Shown one piece after another: positions 33,050 through 41,486 of a DNA stretch of 45,058 bases. This DNA comes from an uncultured Eubacteriales bacterium. GTDB lineage: Bacteria > Bacillota > Clostridia > Oscillospirales > CAG-272. Location: contig CAKSSY010000005.1 of assembly GCA_934489945.1 (NCBI GenBank), positions 1 through 45,058 of the forward strand, in the 5' to 3' direction. The translations under genes and the position numbers were made by a program. Every line of letters begins with the position of its first letter. The first letter of the stretch is position 1. The notes beneath the pieces are model-generated. The model did no database searches, was not told the origin of the DNA, and saw nothing but the letters and a program-made list of their open reading frames with translations.

Positions 33050-36001
33050 ATGAAAATGCTTTCCGAACTGATTCGCGATATCAAAGAAAACTCACTCTCC
33101 CACGGCAGTCTCCCCTTTTGGTCATGGAACGATAAATTGGAAGAAGGCGAATTGCGCCGGCAGATCCGCAATATGCACGATCTCGGAATGAACGGTTTCT
33201 TCATGCACGCCCGCGGAGGTCTTGTGACCGAATATATGTCCGATGAATGGTTCCGTGCCATAAATGTTTGCATTGACGAAGCCAAGAAGCTCGGTATGGA
33301 GGCATGGTCGTACGATGAAAACGGCTGGCCGTCCGGTTTTGCAGGCGGAAAACTGCTTGAAGACAGTAACAATTTTGCCCGAGGACTTGCTTACACCGCC
33401 GAAACTGCCTATCCAGAAGATGAGGCAATGGCGGTCTATGTTCTGGAAAACAACCGCGCACGCCGTGTAACGGCTCCCGTCGCGGGCTGTACGGAATACC
33501 ACGTCATCCGCGGCGTTGAGGACAATTCCTACGTGGATATCCTGAACCGCGATGTGATTGCAAAATTTATCCGCGAAACACATGAGGTATATAAACAAAA
33601 AATCGCCCTCGAAGACTTCGGCAAAACCATGCCCGGCTTCTTCACCGACGAACCGCAGTATTTCCGCCGTTCCACACCGTGGTCCAATATCCTGCCGCAC
33701 GAATTCCGTTCCCGCTACGGATACGACATCATGGAGAATCTCGTGGCACTCTTTGTCGACTGCGAGAATTTCCGTACACTCCGATATGATTATCATAAAC
33801 TCATTGCTGATCTCTATATCGACAGCTTTGTGAAACAGATTTATGATTGGTGCGAGGCAAACGGATGCCAACTGACCGGTCATACCATTGTCGAGGAGAC
33901 CCTTACCGGACAGATGATGTGTTGCGGAGGAGCCATGCGGTTCTACTGTTATGAACATATTCCCGGCATCGACTGGCTCGGACGCAACCTCAGAAGTGAT
34001 ATGCTGACACGCCAGCTCGGATCGGTCTGTGCCCAACTCGGCAAAAAAAAAGCGATTTCCGAAACCTTCGCCATGTGCGGGTGGGACGTTTCCCCACGCG
34101 AATTAAAAAACATCGCCGATTTTCAGTATGCGGGCGGCGTCAACCTGATGTGCCAGCATCTTTACACCTATTCCTGTCGCGGCGAACGCAAATTTGACTA
34201 TCCCGCACATTTCTCCGAGTACCTGCCGTGGCAAAAACACCTGCGCGAATTTGACAGTTACTACAATCACCTCGGCTATCTTCTCTCACAAGGCGAAGAA
34301 AATGTCCGCACCCTCGTGATTCATCCGATTCACAACGCCTATATGTACTATATCCGCGAAGTGGGGAAACCGTCGATTGCAAACGAGGAGGAAAGTACAA
34401 CCGAACTTTTGAATCGTCTTTCCCGGAATCAGATTGCCTACCACCTCGGAGACGAAAACATGATGCGCGACATGGCAAAGGTACAGGGGAAAGCCATCAC
34501 CCTCGGTAAATGCCGCTATGACAGGGTAATCGTGCCGGACGTGGAATCGCTGGATGCTTCCACAGCCGACCTGCTGAAGCAATATGTTGCCGCAGGAGGC
34601 AAAGTGATCCTTGCCGGAAAGACCCCGACATTGGAGAGTGCCCGCCCCGCCGATTACGCATGGCTTCATGCCAATATGACCATGGATGACCTAATCCGCG
34701 ATCAGGAAATCACCGTCCGCGATGCCGACGGCAATCCCGTCGCAGACTTCCGCGTCATGAACCGTATCGTCGACGGCAAACGCATTTTCTTTGTCACCAA
34801 TATCCGACACACCGACCGGCGCGGTGTCCGTATCACGGTGAAAAACTGTGAAAACCTTGCCGCACTGGATGTGGCAAAGCTCCAAGCCTCACCCGTCTGC
34901 GGAGAGAAAAACGCCGACGGTTCGTTTACCCTGCTCACAAGTATCGGAGATGCGGAATCCCTTCTTCTGGTCGAAACCGGCGAATGTCCCGCACGACCGC
35001 TCGCCGATTATTCGGCAAAAACGAAGCCTTTCTTCCTGCCGCCCCAAACCGTGCGTTTCCACACAAAGCCGCGTAACACGCTGGTGCTGGATAACGTCTC
35101 CTATTCTGCCGATGGGAAAAATTACAGCGACCCCATCCCGCTTGTACGACTTTGCGATGACTTGCTCCGAACCCGTTTCCGCGGACCGCTTTATATCCGT
35201 CAGACTTTTTCGGTGGAGGAAATTCCCGCGTCGCTCTCGCTTGCTTGCGAACCTCTGCCCTATACCTCCTTTACCGTCAACGGCAAGGAAGTTGCGTTCG
35301 GCGACGAATTCTTCATGGAACGCTGTTTCCGCACCGCCGATATTACCGCTTCGGTGAAAAAAGGTGAAAATGAGATCCGCTATTGTCTGAATTATTTCCA
35401 GCGCGATTATGTTTATTATGTTCTCTACTCGGATGTTTCCGAAACCCTCCGCAACTGCCTGAGGCTTGACACCGAACTTGCCGTCAATTTTCTCTACGGC
35501 GACTTCGCCGTCCGAACCGATCCCGCACTTTACAAGCCCGAAGAACATAACGCCTTCACATATACCGGTTCTTTCGCGATTACCCGCTCGAAAGATACCG
35601 TAACACTCGATAACGTGCTGACAGACGGTCTTCCCTTCTTTGCGGGATGCCTTGACCTGACGTTCCGCCATCACTACCGACCGGGAGATCCGACGGTTCT
35701 CCGCCTTGCGGGACGGTACGCCGTGTGCGAGGTATCGGTAAACGGCAAAGACGCGGGATTGCTCCTGTTCGGCGATAACTGTGACCTTTCCGGACTCCTG
35801 CAAGAGGGCGAAAACCGCATAGATCTGCACCTGTATAACGCAAACCGAAACCTTCTCGGACCTTTGCACCACTCACAGATCGAACCGTTTTCCGTCGGTC
35901 CGAAAACCTTCACCTGCGCGGGAACCTTCCGCGACGGTGTCAGCCCGGATTACCTCGCCGACCGGTATTGCTTCGTGAGATTCGGATTGGATTGCGAGTA
36001 A
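33050..36001 (+). CDS. Intracellular glycoside hydrolase, GH106-like (probable alpha-L-rhamnosidase)
   Basis: The 983-residue protein has no signal peptide and so acts in the cytoplasm. The N-terminal part (FWSWNDKLEEGELRRQI, GFFMHARGGLVTEYMS, AWSYDENGWPSGFAGG) and a central FFTDEPQYF segment look like a TIM-barrel hydrolase. The C-terminal third contains beta-sandwich sequence with FTVNGKEVAFG and CEVSVNGKDAGLL, as in GH2-type sugar-binding domains. This resembles GH106 alpha-L-rhamnosidases and their unassigned relatives. The rhaA gene 27 bases upstream supports rhamnose release. An alternative start at 33056 has better ribosome-site spacing. The family assignment is from memory of motifs and is less certain than that it is a hydrolase. 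Confidence 0.68.
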   Translation: MKMLSELIRDIKENSLSHGSLPFWSWNDKLEEGELRRQIRNMHDLGMNGFFMHARGGLVTEYMSDEWFRAINVCIDEAKKLGMEAWSYDENGWPSGFAGGKLLEDSNNFARGLAYTAETAYPEDEAMAVYVLENNRARRVTAPVAGCTEYHVIRGVEDNSYVDILNRDVIAKFIRETHEVYKQKIALEDFGKTMPGFFTDEPQYFRRSTPWSNILPHEFRSRYGYDIMENLVALFVDCENFRTLRYDYHKLIADLYIDSFVKQIYDWCEANGCQLTGHTIVEETLTGQMMCCGGAMRFYCYEHIPGIDWLGRNLRSDMLTRQLGSVCAQLGKKKAISETFAMCGWDVSPRELKNIADFQYAGGVNLMCQHLYTYSCRGERKFDYPAHFSEYLPWQKHLREFDSYYNHLGYLLSQGEENVRTLVIHPIHNAYMYYIREVGKPSIANEEESTTELLNRLSRNQIAYHLGDENMMRDMAKVQGKAITLGKCRYDRVIVPDVESLDASTADLLKQYVAAGGKVILAGKTPTLESARPADYAWLHANMTMDDLIRDQEITVRDADGNPVADFRVMNRIVDGKRIFFVTNIRHTDRRGVRITVKNCENLAALDVAKLQASPVCGEKNADGSFTLLTSIGDAESLLLVETGECPARPLADYSAKTKPFFLPPQTVRFHTKPRNTLVLDNVSYSADGKNYSDPIPLVRLCDDLLRTRFRGPLYIRQTFSVEEIPASLSLACEPLPYTSFTVNGKEVAFGDEFFMERCFRTADITASVKKGENEIRYCLNYFQRDYVYYVLYSDVSETLRNCLRLDTELAVNFLYGDFAVRTDPALYKPEEHNAFTYTGSFAITRSKDTVTLDNVLTDGLPFFAGCLDLTFRHHYRPGDPTVLRLAGRYAVCEVSVNGKDAGLLLFGDNCDLSGLLQEGENRIDLHLYNANRNLLGPLHHSQIEPFSVGPKTFTCAGTFRDGVSPDYLADRYCFVRFGLDCE

Positions 36002-36025
36002 ATCAAAAAAAATATAGAATAACCA

Positions 36026-36054
36026 TTGACAAACGGAAAAAAATCCGTTATAAT
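36026..36054 (+). promoter_or_regulatory. Consensus sigma-A promoter of the lysine operon
   Basis: TTGACA (36026-36031), a 17-base spacer and TATAAT (36049-36054) match consensus exactly. The start near 36061 is a few bases before the riboswitch. The promoter begins 25 bases after the hydrolase stop. Confidence 0.9.
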
Positions 36055-36064
36055 AGCAGATAAT

Positions 36065-36228
36065 CAGGATAGAGGCGCACTTGACAAGAGTACGGACGGT
36101 GTCGAAACCTTCGCAGGGTATTGCCGTTCGGAAAGGGGATGGTGCCGAAGACCACCGATGCTATCGGTCGTCTGGTAGAACGGTTAAGAGCCGTTATACT
36201 GTCGCATTTTTGCGGAGAGCTATCGGTC
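36065..36228 (+). ncRNA. Lysine riboswitch (L box) aptamer
   Basis: The sequence shows the conserved core: GATAGAGGCGC at the 5' side, AAGGGGATGGTGCCGAAGA, GGTCGTCTGGT, TTAAGAGCCGTTATACTGTC and GCGGAGAGCTATC at the 3' side. P1 can form from GATAG and CTATC. With lysine bound, the downstream terminator should form and stop transcription before dapA. All five genes downstream make lysine, so this is direct product feedback. Confidence 0.95.
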
Positions 36229-36277
36229 ATGCAATATCTGTATTTCTACCCGTATTTTGATAGGATATTTGTTTTGA

Positions 36278-36312
36278 ACGGAGTCGATTCGCAAAAATCG
36301 ACTCCGTTTTTG
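36278..36312 (+). terminator. Riboswitch-controlled terminator before dapA
   Basis: ACGGAGTCGATT and AATCGACTCCGT form a perfect 12-bp stem with a 6-base loop, followed by TTTTTG. It lies 50 bases after the aptamer and 26 bases before the dapA start, the standard expression platform of a lysine riboswitch. Confidence 0.93.
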
Positions 36313-36337
36313 AGTTTCGGAAAGGAATGGGAAGAAC

Positions 36338-37228
36338 ATGAAAAAAGAACCGATTTTTGAAGGTGCCGCCACCGCCCTTGTTACCCCGCTTACCGGGGAA
36401 GGCATTGACTATGAGGCATTCGGCAGACTGATTGATTGGCAGATTGAGGGCGGAATTGATGCCCTTGTCATCTGCGGAACCACGGGAGAGGGCTCCACGC
36501 TCTCGGATGAAGAACACCGCAAAGCACTGGAATTTGCCGTAAAACGTGCGGCACACCGCGTCCCCATGATTGCCGGCACCGGTTCCAATGACACCGCTTA
36601 TGCTGTCGATCTCACCAAGTTCGCCTGCCGCGTCGGATACGATGCCATGCTCGTCGTCACGCCGTACTATAATAAGGCAACACAGAAGGGGCTTGTCAAA
36701 ATGTTTGAGACCATTGCCGACGCGTCGGATAAACCTCTGATACTCTATAATGTCCCGTCGCGTACCGGTGTCAATATTGAGCCCGAGACCTATCTTGCCC
36801 TTGCCGACCATCCGAACATCGCCGCCATCAAAGAGGCAAACGGCAACATTTCCAAAATCGTGGAAACCGCCGCTCTCGTCGGCGATAAACTTGACATCTA
36901 TTCGGGAAATGATGACCAGATCGTTCCGATTCTCGCCTGCGGCGGCAAGGGCGTGATTTCGGTGCTTTCCAACCTCATTCCCGGAAAAACAAGTTCCATC
37001 TGCAAAAAATTCTTTGCAGGGGATGTCGCCGGAGCACTTGCGATGCAAAAAGAATACCTGAAACTCATCAATCTTCTGTTTTGCGAGGTCAACCCTATCC
37101 CCGTAAAAGCGGCAATGAGTGCGCTGGGCTTCTGTGAGGATTTTCTTCGCCTGCCGCTGACTCCCATGGAAACCGACCATAAAGAAAAGCTGCTTGCCGA
37201 GATGAAACGCCTCGGTATTCTCGCCTGA
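36338..37228 (+). CDS. dapA: 4-hydroxy-tetrahydrodipicolinate synthase
   Basis: DapA condenses pyruvate with aspartate semialdehyde, the committed step to lysine. The 296-residue TIM-barrel lyase has GTTGEGSTL at 48-56, catalytic Tyr137 in LYNVPSRTG and the Schiff-base Lys165 in IAAIKEANGN. First gene of dapA-dapB-dapF-dapL-lysA, under the lysine riboswitch. Confidence 0.97.
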   Translation: MKKEPIFEGAATALVTPLTGEGIDYEAFGRLIDWQIEGGIDALVICGTTGEGSTLSDEEHRKALEFAVKRAAHRVPMIAGTGSNDTAYAVDLTKFACRVGYDAMLVVTPYYNKATQKGLVKMFETIADASDKPLILYNVPSRTGVNIEPETYLALADHPNIAAIKEANGNISKIVETAALVGDKLDIYSGNDDQIVPILACGGKGVISVLSNLIPGKTSSICKKFFAGDVAGALAMQKEYLKLINLLFCEVNPIPVKAAMSALGFCEDFLRLPLTPMETDHKEKLLAEMKRLGILA

Positions 37229-37240
37229 AAGGAAAAGATC

Positions 37241-37978
37241 ATGAAAATTATACTTTGCGGAGCCTCCGGCAGAATGGGAAAGGTCGTTGCCGAAACCGTA
37301 AGTACCGGTTTCGGCGGTGCTGAGATGGCGGCGGCGGTTGATGTCAGCCTGCCCGCATCGGATTGCCCGTGCTATACCTCCCTTGCCGATGTCCGTGAGG
37401 ATGCCGACGTTCTCGTGGACTTCTCTCACCACAGTGCCACCGATTCCATTCTCGGATTCTGCCTGCAACATCGGATTCCCGCCGTGATTGCCACAACCGG
37501 GCAGACCGCCGACGAAAAAGAGAAAATCCGCGCCGCCGCCCAAGACATTCCGATCTTTTTTTCGGGCAATATGTCCATCGGCATTGCCCTTCTGATTTCC
37601 CTTGCCAAAAAGGCGGCTTCGATCTTTCCGGATGCGGATGTGGAAATCATAGAAACCCATCACCATAACAAACTCGACGTTCCGAGCGGTACGGCACTCA
37701 TGATTGCCGAAGGAATCCGCGATGCGCGCGACAACGGAACCATCCTCGTCGGCAGACATGAAAACGGAAAACGCCCCTCGGGTGAAATCGGAGTTCACTC
37801 CCTGCGTCTGGGAAATGTGATCGGGGAGCATGAAATCATTCTCGACACGGGAACCCAGACCATCACCCTTTCTCATAAAGCACAAAGCCGTGCCCTCTTT
37901 GCTGAGGGAGCCCTTACCGCCGCCGTATTCCTTTGTGAGAAGAAAAACGGACTGTGGAATGTAAACGACCTGTTGTAA
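37241..37978 (+). CDS. dapB: 4-hydroxy-tetrahydrodipicolinate reductase
   Basis: DapB reduces the DapA product to tetrahydrodipicolinate with NAD(P)H. The 245-residue protein has the Rossmann GASGRMGKVVAE at the N-terminus, VIATTGQ, SGNMSIGIALL, and the substrate motif ETHHHNKLDVPSGTA with catalytic His and Lys. It starts 12 bases after dapA with AAAGGAAAAG upstream. Confidence 0.97.
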   Translation: MKIILCGASGRMGKVVAETVSTGFGGAEMAAAVDVSLPASDCPCYTSLADVREDADVLVDFSHHSATDSILGFCLQHRIPAVIATTGQTADEKEKIRAAAQDIPIFFSGNMSIGIALLISLAKKAASIFPDADVEIIETHHHNKLDVPSGTALMIAEGIRDARDNGTILVGRHENGKRPSGEIGVHSLRLGNVIGEHEIILDTGTQTITLSHKAQSRALFAEGALTAAVFLCEKKNGLWNVNDLL

Positions 37979-37992
37979 GGAGAAAACGCAGT

Positions 37993-38835
37993 ATGAAAGT
38001 TCCTTTTACCAAAATGCACGGCATCGGTAACGATTATATTTATATCAATTGCTTCCGGGAAAAAATCGACGACCCGTCGGCTCTTTCCGTCGCCATGTCG
38101 CCGCGCCATTTTTCGGTCGGCTCCGACGGACTGGTGCTCATCTGTCCGTCCGAAACCGCCGATGCGAAAATGCGGATGTTCAACGCCGACGGCAGTGAAG
38201 GCAATATGTGCGGAAACGCCATCCGTTGTGTCGGGAAATACCTTTATGAACACGGGATCTGCCATAAGACCGACCTTACAATCGAAACCAAAAGCGGCAT
38301 CAAAAACCTGACCCTCTTCCCCGATACCGAGGACGAGATTACCGCCGTAAAGGTCTACATGGGCAAGGCGGAAACGACACCCGGAAAGATTCCCGTCCTC
38401 TCCGACCACCCGATGATTGCCGAACCGGTTGCGGTGAACGGCAAAATATATCACCTCACGGCAGTGTCCATGGGAAATCCGCACGCCGTTTGCTTTGACC
38501 TTGCCCCCGCGGGACTTGATCTCGAAAAAATGGGACCGTTCTTTGAACATCACCCTCTGTTTCCCGACCGCGTCAACACAGAGTTTGCACGGGTTATAGA
38601 ACCGCATACCATAGAAATGCGCGTCTGGGAACGCGGGAGCGGCGAGACCTTTGCCTGTGGCACGGGTGCCTGTGCTACCGTGGCAGCAGCCGTCATCTGC
38701 GGCTTGTCTCCCGCCGAAGAGCCCATCACCGTCCGTCTGCGCGGCGGAGAACTGACCGTCACCTATTCCCGGAACGGCGATGTCTTTATGACAGGAGCCG
38801 CTACCGAAGTCTACGAAGGAGTATACCGTATATGA
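37993..38835 (+). CDS. dapF: Diaminopimelate epimerase
   Basis: DapF converts LL- to meso-diaminopimelate, which serves both lysine and peptidoglycan. The 280-residue protein has GIGNDYIYINC, the first catalytic Cys73 in GNMCGNAIRC and the second, Cys222, in ETFACGTGAC. The start at 37993 follows AAGGAG; an earlier in-frame ATG at 37954 lies within dapB and was rejected. Its end overlaps the dapL start (ATGA). Confidence 0.97.
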   Translation: MKVPFTKMHGIGNDYIYINCFREKIDDPSALSVAMSPRHFSVGSDGLVLICPSETADAKMRMFNADGSEGNMCGNAIRCVGKYLYEHGICHKTDLTIETKSGIKNLTLFPDTEDEITAVKVYMGKAETTPGKIPVLSDHPMIAEPVAVNGKIYHLTAVSMGNPHAVCFDLAPAGLDLEKMGPFFEHHPLFPDRVNTEFARVIEPHTIEMRVWERGSGETFACGTGACATVAAAVICGLSPAEEPITVRLRGGELTVTYSRNGDVFMTGAATEVYEGVYRI

Positions 38836-40013
38836 AAATCGCTCTGAATGAGAATTACCAAAACCTCAAAAAAAGCTACCTTTTCTCCGAAGTCGGCAAA
38901 CGCGTGAAGGCGTACAGTGCCGCTCATCCCGAGGTAAAAATCATCCGCCTCGGCATCGGGGATGTCACTCTGCCGCTTGCTCCCGTTGTGGTGGATGCCA
39001 TGCACAAAGCCGTGAACGAAATGGGGGACAAATCCACATTCCGCGGATATGCTCCCGAGTACGGATATGATTTTATCCGCGAGGCAGTCAGCCGCTACTA
39101 TGCCGATCGCGGCACCGATATCTCCCCCGATGAGGTCTTTGTCGGCGACGGTGCCAAAAGCGATCTCGGAAACCTCACCGATATTCTCGGAGATAACGAA
39201 ATTCTGATTCCAGATCCGGTTTACCCGGTTTATGTGGACAGTAATATCATGTGCGGCAGACGTGTCACACTTCTTCCCGCCACCGCCGCCAACGGCTTTC
39301 TGCCGATGCCCCCCGAAGGAAAGAATAACCCGACCGTAGTCTATCTCTGCTCTCCCAATAACCCGACGGGTGCCGTTTATTCTGCCGACGGATTGAAGCA
39401 GTGGGTGGATTATGCCAATGCTACGGGTTCGCTTCTGATTTTTGACTCTGCATATGAGGCATATATCCGCGACGACTCTCCCCGTTCGATTTTTGAGATC
39501 GCCGGTGCGCGCACGTGTGCCATAGAGGTTTGTTCTCTCTCCAAGTCCGCCGGGTTCACCGGAACGCGGTGCGGCTGGACAATCATTCCGCGTGAACTTT
39601 GCGTCGGTGACCGGTCGCTTGCCGAGCTCTGGGAACGCCGTCAGGCAACCAAATTCAACGGCGTTCCGTATGTGATTCAACGAGCCGCCGAAGCGGCACT
39701 TTCAAAAGAGGGGCAACGCCAGAACGCTGCCAATGTCGCGTACTATATGGAAAACGCCGCCAATCTCGCCGCATTGCTCACCGCAAAGGGCATTTCCTTC
39801 ACCGGCGGCATCTCTTCCCCTTACATTTGGCTCAAATGTCCGAACGGTATGGATTCGTGGAGCTTTTTTGACTATCTTCTCACTACGTTCGGCATCGTCG
39901 GCACCCCGGGAGCCGGTTTCGGCAAAGAAGGAGAGGGCTACTTCCGCCTGACATCGTTCGGCAGCCATGAAGCCACCGCCGAAGCAATTGAACGGCTTCG
40001 CCACGGGCTTTGA
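38832..40013 (+). CDS. dapL: LL-diaminopimelate aminotransferase
   Basis: DapL makes LL-diaminopimelate directly from tetrahydrodipicolinate and glutamate, bypassing the acylated intermediates of the DapD/DapC/DapE route. The 393-residue PLP fold-type I enzyme has IRLGIGDVTLPLAP, TFRGYAPEYGYDFIREA, SPNNPTGAVY, FDSAYEAYI and the PLP Lys238 in SLSKSAGFTGTRCGW. Translation is coupled to dapF by a 4-base overlap. The absence of dapD, dapC and dapE in the operon agrees with this route. Confidence 0.96.
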   Translation: MKIALNENYQNLKKSYLFSEVGKRVKAYSAAHPEVKIIRLGIGDVTLPLAPVVVDAMHKAVNEMGDKSTFRGYAPEYGYDFIREAVSRYYADRGTDISPDEVFVGDGAKSDLGNLTDILGDNEILIPDPVYPVYVDSNIMCGRRVTLLPATAANGFLPMPPEGKNNPTVVYLCSPNNPTGAVYSADGLKQWVDYANATGSLLIFDSAYEAYIRDDSPRSIFEIAGARTCAIEVCSLSKSAGFTGTRCGWTIIPRELCVGDRSLAELWERRQATKFNGVPYVIQRAAEAALSKEGQRQNAANVAYYMENAANLAALLTAKGISFTGGISSPYIWLKCPNGMDSWSFFDYLLTTFGIVGTPGAGFGKEGEGYFRLTSFGSHEATAEAIERLRHGL

Positions 40014-40030
40014 GGGGAAAGGAGTCCGAT

Positions 40031-41326
40031 ATGATCTGTAACAATCTTTCCGTAAACGAAAAAGGACACCTGACTTTTGCCGGCAGAGACACCGTCGAAC
40101 TTGCCGCGGAATACGGCACCCCGCTGTATCTTCTGGATGAAGATAAAATCCGCGAAAAATGCCGCCTCTATCGGCGCGCCATGACGCGTGAATTCGGAGC
40201 CGATGCCCTGCCGCTCTTTGCGGGAAAAGCACTTTGCGTCAAGGATATTTACCGCGTCATGCGCGAGGAAGAAATGGGAATCGATCTGGTCTCGGGCGGA
40301 GAAATCTTCACTGCCGCCGCTGAGGGGTTTCCAATGGAAAAAGCCTATTTCCACGGCAACAATAAAACCGATGCCGATATCGCGTTCGCCATGGATCGTG
40401 GCGTTGGATACTTCGTCTGCGACAACGAGGAAGAACTGTTTGCCATTGAACGGGAAGCCGAAAAGAGAGAAACCGTGCAGAAAATCCTCATTCGCGTCAC
40501 TCCCGGTATTGACCCGCATACACATAAGGCAATCAATACGGGAAAGGTCGACTCGAAATTCGGTGTTGCCATCGAAACCGGACAGGCAAAAGAATTGGTT
40601 CGCCTTGCCCTGTCGCAAAAACACATTGACCTGCGCGGCTTCCATTGCCATATCGGATCTCAGATTTTTGAGACTTCGCCCTTCACCGATGCCGCCGATA
40701 TTATGATCGACTTTATCGGCACCATGAAACAAGAACTCGGCTACACAGCAGGCGAGCTGAATCTCGGTGGCGGTATGGGGGTGCGCTATCTGGAGTCGCA
40801 TCCGCATATTGATTATGCGGAGAACATTGCCAAGATTGCCGCACATATGCGTGCGGAATGTGAGAAACAGGGAGTTTCCATGCCGAGCGTGCGAATGGAA
40901 CCGGGACGCAGTATCGTTGCCGATGCCGGGCTGACCCTTTATACCGTCGGCACATTGAAAACCATCCCCGGCTTCCGCAATTATGTCTCGATCGACGGCG
41001 GCATGACCGACAATCCCCGCTATGCCCTCTATCAGTCTCCCTATACCGTTGAACTCGCTAACCGTATGAACGACAAAAAGGACACGGTCTGCACGGTAGC
41101 GGGACGTTGCTGTGAAAGCGGCGACCTCATTCAGGAGGGGGTTCCCCTGCCGAAACCCCGGCGCGGAGATACTTTGGCGGTACTCACCACAGGCGCATAC
41201 AACTATGCCATGGCATCCAATTACAACCGGATTCCCCGTCCCGCAATGGTCATGCTCCGTGACGGCAACGATAAACTGATCGTCCGTCGGGAAAGCTATG
41301 AGGACCTGCTCCGCAATGAATTATAA
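40031..41326 (+). CDS. lysA: Diaminopimelate decarboxylase
   Basis: LysA removes CO2 from meso-diaminopimelate to give L-lysine, the last step. The 431-residue PLP enzyme (alanine racemase fold) has the PLP Lys66 in LFAGKALCVKD, HCHIGSQI, LNLGGGMGV, EPGRSIVADAG and GRCCESGDLI. The ATG at 40031 lies 6 bases after AAAGGAG; an in-frame TTG at 40010 overlaps dapL and is unlikely. It closes the operon, followed by a strong palindrome. Confidence 0.97.
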   Translation: MICNNLSVNEKGHLTFAGRDTVELAAEYGTPLYLLDEDKIREKCRLYRRAMTREFGADALPLFAGKALCVKDIYRVMREEEMGIDLVSGGEIFTAAAEGFPMEKAYFHGNNKTDADIAFAMDRGVGYFVCDNEEELFAIEREAEKRETVQKILIRVTPGIDPHTHKAINTGKVDSKFGVAIETGQAKELVRLALSQKHIDLRGFHCHIGSQIFETSPFTDAADIMIDFIGTMKQELGYTAGELNLGGGMGVRYLESHPHIDYAENIAKIAAHMRAECEKQGVSMPSVRMEPGRSIVADAGLTLYTVGTLKTIPGFRNYVSIDGGMTDNPRYALYQSPYTVELANRMNDKKDTVCTVAGRCCESGDLIQEGVPLPKPRRGDTLAVLTTGAYNYAMASNYNRIPRPAMVMLRDGNDKLIVRRESYEDLLRNEL

Positions 41327-41332
41327 CAAAAT

Positions 41333-41367
41333 GGGGCTGTTAAAAACACGATGTTTTTAACAGCCCC
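41333..41367. terminator. Terminator of the lysine operon (hairpin I of copy B)
   Basis: GGGGCTGTTAAAAACA and TGTTTTTAACAGCCCC form a perfect 16-bp stem with a CGA loop, 6 bases after the lysA stop. There is no long U-tract beyond the stem, so the T-run inside the 3' arm has to serve. It is the first hairpin of the repeated element at 41337-41408. Confidence 0.75.
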
Positions 41368-41408
41368 TCAAAAATGCCGACCGATAATTCCGACATTTGC
41401 AGGCGATC
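41337..41408 (+). repeat. Two-hairpin intergenic element, copy B
   Basis: This 72-base unit has hairpin I (CTGTTAAAAA...TTTTTAACAG), a partly paired hairpin II (AAATGCCG...CGACATTT) and the tail AGGCGATC. It aligns end to end with the minus-strand copy at 22847-22919, with about four of five positions identical by eye. It lies between the converging lysA and symporter genes. Confidence 0.65.
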
Positions 41409-41421
41409 ACTCTCTTTGGCA

Positions 41422-41469
41422 GTAAAATTGCGGTGCCAAGAAACTCTTTTGCGTTTCTTGGCACTGCAA
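41422..41469 (-). terminator. Terminator of the symporter gene
   Basis: TTGCGGTGCCAAGAAAC and GTTTCTTGGCACTGCAA form a 17-bp stem with one mismatch and an 8-base loop. On the minus strand it is followed by TTTTA. It lies about 18 bases beyond the symporter stop. Confidence 0.75.
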
Positions 41470-41486
41470 TGAATTCTGTCAGAAAG

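Noticed and set aside
36227..37885. 552-codon open frame on the minus strand over the riboswitch, dapA and dapB
   Set aside because: It runs through two well-supported genes and a riboswitch on the opposite strand and shows no recognisable domain.
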